10,043 nt of DNA, taken from assembly GCA_022702195.1 (NCBI GenBank), contig JAKONB010000382.1, forward strand, positions 1 to 10,043, given 5' to 3'. The notes below the pieces were generated by a model that saw only the letters and a program-made list of their open reading frames with translations, had not been told where the DNA came from and made no database searches. Position 1 is the stretch's first letter. The number at the start of each line of letters is the position of its first letter. Below, piece by piece: positions 5,306-10,043 of this stretch. The position numbers and the translations under genes are program-made. This DNA comes from Beijerinckiaceae bacterium. Its GTDB lineage: Bacteria > Pseudomonadota > Alphaproteobacteria > Rhizobiales > Beijerinckiaceae.

Positions 5306-7954
5306 GCGGCGCTGCGCCCGGGCGTGCATCAGGTTGAGGATCAGCGCCGTCCAGCCGGTCTGGTGCGAGGCGCCGAGGCCGCGCCCGGTATCGCCGTCGA
5401 AGAACTCGTGGAACAGCAGCGCGTCCTCCCCCGGCGCGTCCCCTGACCCGACCGCCGGCTTCTCGCCCCGATAGGGCCGGTGCCCGTCCGCATCCCGGGT
5501 GAACAGGGCGATCAGCCGGTCCTCCAGGGCATCCGCGATGGAGGCGAGGGTCAGCTCGGTGCCCGAGCCGGTGGGGTATTCCACGAAGAAGTCGTCGCCG
5601 TAATAGAAGTGGAACCGCCGCAGGGCCTCGATGATCAGGTAGTTCACCGGCATCCAGACCGGCCCGCGCCAGTTCGAGTTGCCGCCGAACATGTTCGAGG
5701 TGGAATCAGCCGGGTCGTACCGGACCGTGAAGGAGGCCCCGAACTCGTTGAGCGAGAACGGCTGCGCCTGATGCGCCTTGGAGAGGGAGCGCACGCCGTA
5801 GGGCGAGAGGAACTCGGCCTCGTCGAGCATGCGGTGCAGCAGCGCCTTCATGCGGTGGCCGCGCAGGAGCGAGAGCAGCTTGCGATCGCCGACGCCGCCC
5901 TCGGTCCAGCGCGACACCAGGCAGGCCAGGTGCGGCCGGTTCTCCAGCAGCCAGTTCATCCGCCGGGCGAAATCGGGCAGGCGCTGGAGCAGGGCCGGGT
6001 CGATCACCTCCACGGCGAAGAGCGGGATGAGGCCGACCATCGAGCGCACCCGCAGCGGAATCATCCGCCCGTCGGCCATGTCGACCTCGTCGTAGTAGAA
6101 CTGGTCCTCCTCGTCCCAGAGCCCGAAGCCCTCGCCGCCCATGTCGGTCATCGCCTCGGCGATGAGCAGGAAATGCTCGAAGAACTTCGACGCGGTGCTC
6201 TCGTAGACGTCGTTGTGGCGCGCCAGTTCAAGGGCGATGCGCATCATGTTGAGGGCGTACATCGCCATCCAGGCGGTGCCGTCGGCCTGGTGCACGATGC
6301 CGAAGCCGGGCGGCGGCCGCGAGCGGTCGAACACCCCGACATTGTCGAGGCCGAGGAAGCCGCCCTGGAACACGTTGCGGCCGTCGGCGTCCTTGCGGTT
6401 CACCCACCAGGTGAAGTTGATCAGGAGCTTGTGGAACACCCCCTCCAGGAAGGCGAGGTCGCCGTGCCCGCCGCGCCGCTCGCGGTCGATCTCGAACACC
6501 CGGTAGGCGGCCCAGGCATGGACCGGTGGGTTGGTGTCGCCGAACTCCCACTCGTAGGCCGGGAGCTGGCCGTTCGGATGCATGTACCATTCGCGGGTCA
6601 GCAGCAGGAGCTGGCTCTTGGCGAAGTCCGGGTCGAGCAGGGCGAGCGGCAGGCAGTGGAAGGCCAGATCCCAGGCGGCGAACCAGGGATATTCCCATGT
6701 GTCCGGCATCGAGAGCACGTCGGCGGCGGCGAAATGGCGCCAGCCGGCGTTGCGGCCTTGCAGGCGCTCCGGCGGCGGCGCGGGCTGCGACGGGTCGCCC
6801 TTGAGCCATTGCCGCACGTCGTAGCGGTAGAGCTGCTTCGACCAGATCAGCCCGGCCGAGGCCTGGCGGAAGATGCGGCGGCGATCCGGGTCCGCGATGC
6901 CGTCCTGCAGGGTGTCGTAGAAGGCGTCCGCCTCCGCCACCCGGCGGCGCATCAGGCTGCCGTCGTCCACGGCGCGGAAATCCGTGCCGGCATGGAGCCG
7001 CAGGCGGACGACCTGGGTCTCGCCGGGGGCGAGACGGAGCCGGTAATGGATGCCGAGCTTCGTGCCCGAGACGGACGAGACCGCCGAGCGGTCGCCCCCG
7101 ACGATGGCGGCGTCGATCCCGTCCTTGAACGGACCCGCCGCCTCGGGCTGGTCGGCGTGCAGACGCAGGTTGGTGTCGTTCTCGCAGAACAGGAATTCGG
7201 GCGCGCCCGCGACGCTCAGACGATAGCGCCCGAGTTTGGGGTGGCTGGCGATCACCCCCTCCTCGGGGCGGATGGCGAGGTGGGGCTTCACCTCGGACGG
7301 GGTGTCGCGCCAGGACCAGGTGTTGCGGAACCAGAGCTGCGGCACGAGGTGCAGCTCCGCCGTCTCGGGGCCGCGATTGGTGGCGGTGACACGCATGTGG
7401 ATGTCGTCCACATCCGCCTTGGCGTATTCCACGCTCACGTCGAAGAAGCGGTCGCCCGCGAAGATCCCGGTCTCGGCGAGTTCGTATTCCGGGGCGTCGC
7501 GCCCGCGTCGGAGGCTCTCCGCCAGGAGATCGCCGTACGGGAACGCGTCCTGCGGATAGCGGTAGAGGAACTTGAGATAGGCGTGGCTCGGGACCGCGTC
7601 GAGGTAATGGTAGACCTCCTTGACGTCCTCGCCGTGGTTGCCCTCCTCGTTGGTCAGGCCGAACAGGCGTTCCTTGAGGATGCGGTCGCGCCCGTTCCAA
7701 AGGGCGAGCGACAGGCACATCAGGCCCTGGTTGTCGCTGAGGCCCGCCAGCCCGTCCTCCCCCCAGCGATAGGCGCGCGAGCGGGCGTCCTCGTGGGTGA
7801 GAGAGCGCCAGGCATTGCCGTTCCGGCTGTAATCCTCCCGGACCGTGCCCCATTGCCGTTCGCTGAGGTAAGGCCCCCAGAGCGCCCAGGCCCGCGCTCC
7901 GCGCCCCTGCTCGACGACGCGTCGCCGCTCGGCCCAAGGATCGATCTCGTCCAC
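5303..7954 (-). CDS. GH63/MGH1-like glucosidase
   Basis: An 883-residue cytosolic (no signal peptide) glycoside hydrolase. The N-terminal part (about 25-330) includes GPYLSERQWGTVREDYS, YRWGEDGLAGLSD, FGLTNEEGNHGEDVKE and a beta-sandwich-like stretch; the C-terminal part (about 355-880) is an (alpha/alpha)6 barrel of the GH63/MGH1-like clan. Barrel landmarks are WFAAWDLAFH (Asp429, candidate general acid), GNSNWRGPVWMPVNY (about 758-772) and HEFFDGDTGRGL (Glu850, candidate base); catalytic roles are inferred by analogy with GH63. Relatives hydrolyse alpha-glucosides or glucosyl/mannosyl-glycerate; the true substrate is not readable. The frame is open to an ATG at 8200, but that would overlap glutamate dehydrogenase by 146 bases with an Arg/Pro/Ser-rich, low-quality sequence. 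GTG 7954 has GGGAG five bases upstream and begins just before the conserved region. It lies 100 bases behind glutamate dehydrogenase on the same strand. A hairpin ends the gene. Confidence 0.85.
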   Translation of the reverse strand: MDEIDPWAERRRVVEQGRGARAWALWGPYLSERQWGTVREDYSRNGNAWRSLTHEDARSRAYRWGEDGLAGLSDNQGLMCLSLALWNGRDRILKERLFGLTNEEGNHGEDVKEVYHYLDAVPSHAYLKFLYRYPQDAFPYGDLLAESLRRGRDAPEYELAETGIFAGDRFFDVSVEYAKADVDDIHMRVTATNRGPETAELHLVPQLWFRNTWSWRDTPSEVKPHLAIRPEEGVIASHPKLGRYRLSVAGAPEFLFCENDTNLRLHADQPEAAGPFKDGIDAAIVGGDRSAVSSVSGTKLGIHYRLRLAPGETQVVRLRLHAGTDFRAVDDGSLMRRRVAEADAFYDTLQDGIADPDRRRIFRQASAGLIWSKQLYRYDVRQWLKGDPSQPAPPPERLQGRNAGWRHFAAADVLSMPDTWEYPWFAAWDLAFHCLPLALLDPDFAKSQLLLLTREWYMHPNGQLPAYEWEFGDTNPPVHAWAAYRVFEIDRERRGGHGDLAFLEGVFHKLLINFTWWVNRKDADGRNVFQGGFLGLDNVGVFDRSRPPPGFGIVHQADGTAWMAMYALNMMRIALELARHNDVYESTASKFFEHFLLIAEAMTDMGGEGFGLWDEEDQFYYDEVDMADGRMIPLRVRSMVGLIPLFAVEVIDPALLQRLPDFARRMNWLLENRPHLACLVSRWTEGGVGDRKLLSLLRGHRMKALLHRMLDEAEFLSPYGVRSLSKAHQAQPFSLNEFGASFTVRYDPADSTSNMFGGNSNWRGPVWMPVNYLIIEALRRFHFYYGDDFFVEYPTGSGTELTLASIADALEDRLIALFTRDADGHRPYRGEKPAVGSGDAPGEDALLFHEFFDGDTGRGLGASHQTGWTALILNLMHARAQRR

Positions 7955-7959
7955 GCCCG

Positions 7960-7964
7960 CTCCC
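7960..7964 (-). promoter_or_regulatory. Shine-Dalgarno site for the GTG start of the glucosidase
   Basis: On the minus strand GGGAG lies five bases before GTG 7952-7954. It supports the non-ATG start over the upstream ATG at 8200. A small GC hairpin (GCCGCC 7969-7974 with GGCGGC 7985-7990) lies just upstream and could affect access or end some glutamate-dehydrogenase transcripts. Confidence 0.7.
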
Positions 7965-8020
7965 TTCAGCCGCCGGAAGGTCGAGGCGGCGGTCTCCAGG
8001 ACGCCAGCAATGCCCGCGCC

Positions 8021-8044
8021 AAGCGACGCCGGAAGCGACGCCGG
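8021..8044. repeat. 12-bp tandem duplication between two genes
   Basis: AAGCGACGCCGG occurs twice in perfect tandem (8021-8032, 8033-8044), ten bases past the glutamate dehydrogenase stop in its direction of transcription. It lies in the 100-bp untranslated spacer before the glucosidase. Confidence 0.85.
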
Positions 8045-8054
8045 GGGACCGACG

Positions 8055-10043
8055 TCAGGGCCGGCGCGCCAGATCGGCGAGGAGACTCGCGGCCACCACC
8101 ACCTTCGAGACCGTGAGGCCCGAAGCGGCGATGGCCTCCACCGCCTCGCGGATGCGGGTGAGCCCGGCGCCCCGCGCGGTGATCCAGGCGGAGACGGCAT
8201 CGGGGCCGGCGCCGATGCCGCCCACCACCTCGGCGGTCAGGGCGCGATGGGCGGTGGAGATGCCCGCCGCCGCCCGCTCCAGGGCGACCCGGTCGAAGGT
8301 ATCGGCCACCGGCACCTGACGCACGGCGGCGACGAAATCGTCGAGGCCGAAAGCGTGCTCGATGGCGAAATGCGTCGCGGCGATCTCCGGCACCGAATGG
8401 CCGTCGGTCTCGGCGATGCGCACGATGTCGGGGGCCGAGACCAGGGCCTTGAGGGAGGCGAGGCGGCGGGCCGGCTCGTCGGCCATGCCGCGCGCCGTCA
8501 GGTCGTCGCCGCGGGCCTCGATCTGCCCCACTAGGCCGGGATCGAGGACGCGCGGCAGCGCCTCGAGCACGGCGCTCACCCCCTCCCGGTAGCGCGCCAC
8601 GATGGGCGAGATCCCGGCTGAGAGGTCGAGGTTGCGGATGAACCAGACGATGCGGTTGGCCAGCAGGTCCTGCACCTCCGCATAGAGGCCGAGCTGGTCC
8701 TGGCCGGGGATCTCGCCGTCGAGGCTGTCGATGGCGAGGTTGAGCTCCATCAGGCCGAAGGCGTCGCGGGTGATGGCGTAGGCCTTGGCGATGGTGGCCG
8801 CGTCCGCCCCGGTCTCGTCCACGAGGCGGGTGACCAGGGCCGGGCCGCCCCGGTTGACGATGATGTTGGAGAGCGCCGTGGCGATGATTTCCCGACGCAG
8901 GCGGTGGCCCTTCACCGTGTCGGGGAAGCGGCGCTTGAGGGCGGCCGGGAAGTAGCGCTGCAATTCCCGGTCGAAATACGGGTCGTCCGGCACCGGGCCG
9001 GCGAGCAGCGCGTCGTAGAGCGACAGCTTGGCGTAGGCGAGCAGCACCGCGTATTCCGGCCGGGTCAGACCCTCGCCCTTGCGCAGGCGCTCGGACAGGG
9101 TGGCGTCGTCGGGCAGGTATTCCACGCTGCGGTCGAGGCGGCCCTCGGCCTCGAGCGCCTGCATCACCCGCATGGCGAAGCCGGTCTCGCCCGCCCCCCG
9201 CCGCAGGGCGAGCGACAGGGCCAGGGTCTGGAGCTGGTTGTTGCGCAGCACGAGCGCCGCGACCTCGTCGGTCATCGCCACCAGGAGTGCGTTGCGGGCC
9301 GCCGGATCGAGGCGCCCGTCGCGCTCCGGCGCCATCAGGGCGATCTTGATGTTCACCTCCACGTCGGAGGTGTTCACGCCGGCCGAATTGTCGATGGCGT
9401 CGGTGTTGAGCCGGATGCCGGCCCGCGCCGCCTCGATGCGCCCACGCTGGGTGAGTCCGAGATTGGCGCCCTCGCCCACCGCCTTGGCCCGCAGCAGCGT
9501 ACCGGTGATGCGCACGGCGTCGTTGGCGCGGTCGCCTGCATCCTCGTCGGTCTCGGTGGTGGCGCGGATATAGGTGCCGATGCCGCCGAACCAGAGGAGG
9601 TCGGCCGGCGCCTTCAGGATCGCCTGCATCAGTTCGGTCGGCGTCGCCTCGTCCCGGTCGAAGCCGAGGGCCGCCCGGGCCTGCTCCGAGAGCGGTATGG
9701 TCTTCAGGCTGCGCGAGAACACCCCGCCGCCCTCGGAGATCAGGGACCGGTCGTAATCCGCCCAGGAGGAGCGGCCTAGATCGAACAGGCGCCGGCGCTC
9801 GGCGAAGCTCTTCGCCGCGGCGGGATTGGGGTCGAGGAAGATGTCGCGGTGGTCGAAGGCCGCGATCAGCCGGAGGCTCTGCGAGAGCAGCATGCCGTTG
9901 CCGAACACGTCGCCCGACATGTCGCCGACGCCCACCACGGTGATCGGGTCCGTCTGGACGTCGATGTCGATCTCGCGGAAGTGGCGCCGCACCGCCTCCC
10001 AGGCGCCCCGGGCGGTGATGCCCATGCCCTTGTGGTCGTAGCC
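8055..10043 (-). CDS. gdhB: NAD-specific glutamate dehydrogenase, large 180-kDa class (C-terminal part)
   Basis: About 662 C-terminal residues of a protein normally near 1,600; the 5' part runs off the right edge. It opens at GYDHKGMGITARGAWE, then the nucleotide-binding segment VVGVGDMSGDVFGNG (visible residues 36-50), FLDPNP, SEGGGVFSRS, LLWFGGIGTYIRA, KAVGEGANLGLTQRGRIE and RLNTDAIDNSAGVNTSDVEVNIKI, all hallmarks of the L_180 (Bac_GDH) class. The rest is the long helical C-terminal region typical of this class. The enzyme oxidatively deaminates glutamate to 2-oxoglutarate, ammonium and NADH, chiefly a catabolic role in the cytosol; relatives are allosterically controlled. The frame is intact throughout the visible part with a single TGA at 8055-8057. 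The glucosidase gene follows after 100 bases on the same strand. The symbol is the one often used for this class; gdh or gdhZ are also used. Confidence 0.95.
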   Translation of the reverse strand, partial: GYDHKGMGITARGAWEAVRRHFREIDIDVQTDPITVVGVGDMSGDVFGNGMLLSQSLRLIAAFDHRDIFLDPNPAAAKSFAERRRLFDLGRSSWADYDRSLISEGGGVFSRSLKTIPLSEQARAALGFDRDEATPTELMQAILKAPADLLWFGGIGTYIRATTETDEDAGDRANDAVRITGTLLRAKAVGEGANLGLTQRGRIEAARAGIRLNTDAIDNSAGVNTSDVEVNIKIALMAPERDGRLDPAARNALLVAMTDEVAALVLRNNQLQTLALSLALRRGAGETGFAMRVMQALEAEGRLDRSVEYLPDDATLSERLRKGEGLTRPEYAVLLAYAKLSLYDALLAGPVPDDPYFDRELQRYFPAALKRRFPDTVKGHRLRREIIATALSNIIVNRGGPALVTRLVDETGADAATIAKAYAITRDAFGLMELNLAIDSLDGEIPGQDQLGLYAEVQDLLANRIVWFIRNLDLSAGISPIVARYREGVSAVLEALPRVLDPGLVGQIEARGDDLTARGMADEPARRLASLKALVSAPDIVRIAETDGHSVPEIAATHFAIEHAFGLDDFVAAVRQVPVADTFDRVALERAAAGISTAHRALTAEVVGGIGAGPDAVSAWITARGAGLTRIREAVEAIAASGLTVSKVVVAASLLADLARRP

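Noticed and set aside
5480..8116. 878-codon open frame on the plus strand, antisense to the glucosidase
   Set aside because: It mirrors the real gene in a frame kept open by high-GC codon use. Its product is rich in Arg, Glu, Val, Gly and His with no recognisable domain, while the minus strand encodes a clear GH63-like protein.
8904..9779. 291-codon plus-strand open frame antisense to glutamate dehydrogenase
   Set aside because: The opposite strand is a highly conserved dehydrogenase; the antisense product has the usual GC-shadow composition.

Overview
The window is about 10 kb of uniformly GC-rich bacterial DNA. It looks chromosomal and comes from an alphaproteobacterium, most likely a Methylobacterium/Methylorubrum-type member of the Hyphomicrobiales. 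The assignment rests on the very high GC, the long 180-kDa-class NAD-dependent glutamate dehydrogenase, a small stand-alone receiver protein, and the general flavour of the proteins. It is an inference from reading, not from a database search. There are no rRNA or tRNA genes, CRISPR arrays, insertion sequences, integrases or phage genes, and composition does not shift in a way that would suggest an island.

Layout, left to right. Positions 1-307 hold no convincing gene; an A+T-richer stretch (about 150-262) is the likely promoter and leader of a small stand-alone response-regulator receiver (308-739, +), which has lost the usual conserved lysine. Then come a shikimate-dehydrogenase-like (SDH-L/HI0607-type) oxidoreductase (841-1659, +) and a small one-domain cupin (1697-2146, +), probably one transcript. 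Converging on them is a small two-helix membrane protein of unknown function (2167-2433, -). Next is a LysR-type regulator (2571-3515, -), divergent from a two-gene operon: an alpha/beta hydrolase with an Asp-Asp-His triad (3641-4516, +) that overlaps by 4 bases a PNPOx-like flavin-binding protein (4513-5184, +). The 125-bp divergent spacer contains a good LysR-box candidate, so the LysR protein probably controls itself and/or the hydrolase operon. A 13-bp perfect hairpin (5264-5305) separates this operon from the convergent gene on its right. The right half is two minus-strand genes: the C-terminal ~660 residues of an NAD-glutamate dehydrogenase running off the window (8055-10043), and 100 bp downstream of it a large GH63/MGH1-like glucosidase (5303-7954).

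Functionally the window reads as ordinary accessory metabolism: LysR-controlled detoxification or catabolism, an aromatic/shikimate-type oxidoreductase with a cupin partner, glutamate catabolism, and hydrolysis of a glucoside. I did not find a clear undescribed multi-gene system. The points most worth a second look are the divergent LysR/hydrolase module with its candidate box, the altered active-site positions in the SDH-L protein and the hydrolase, the degenerate receiver with a stress-sigma-like promoter, the glucosidase start site and its placement behind glutamate dehydrogenase, and three independent short tandem duplications sitting exactly at gene boundaries.
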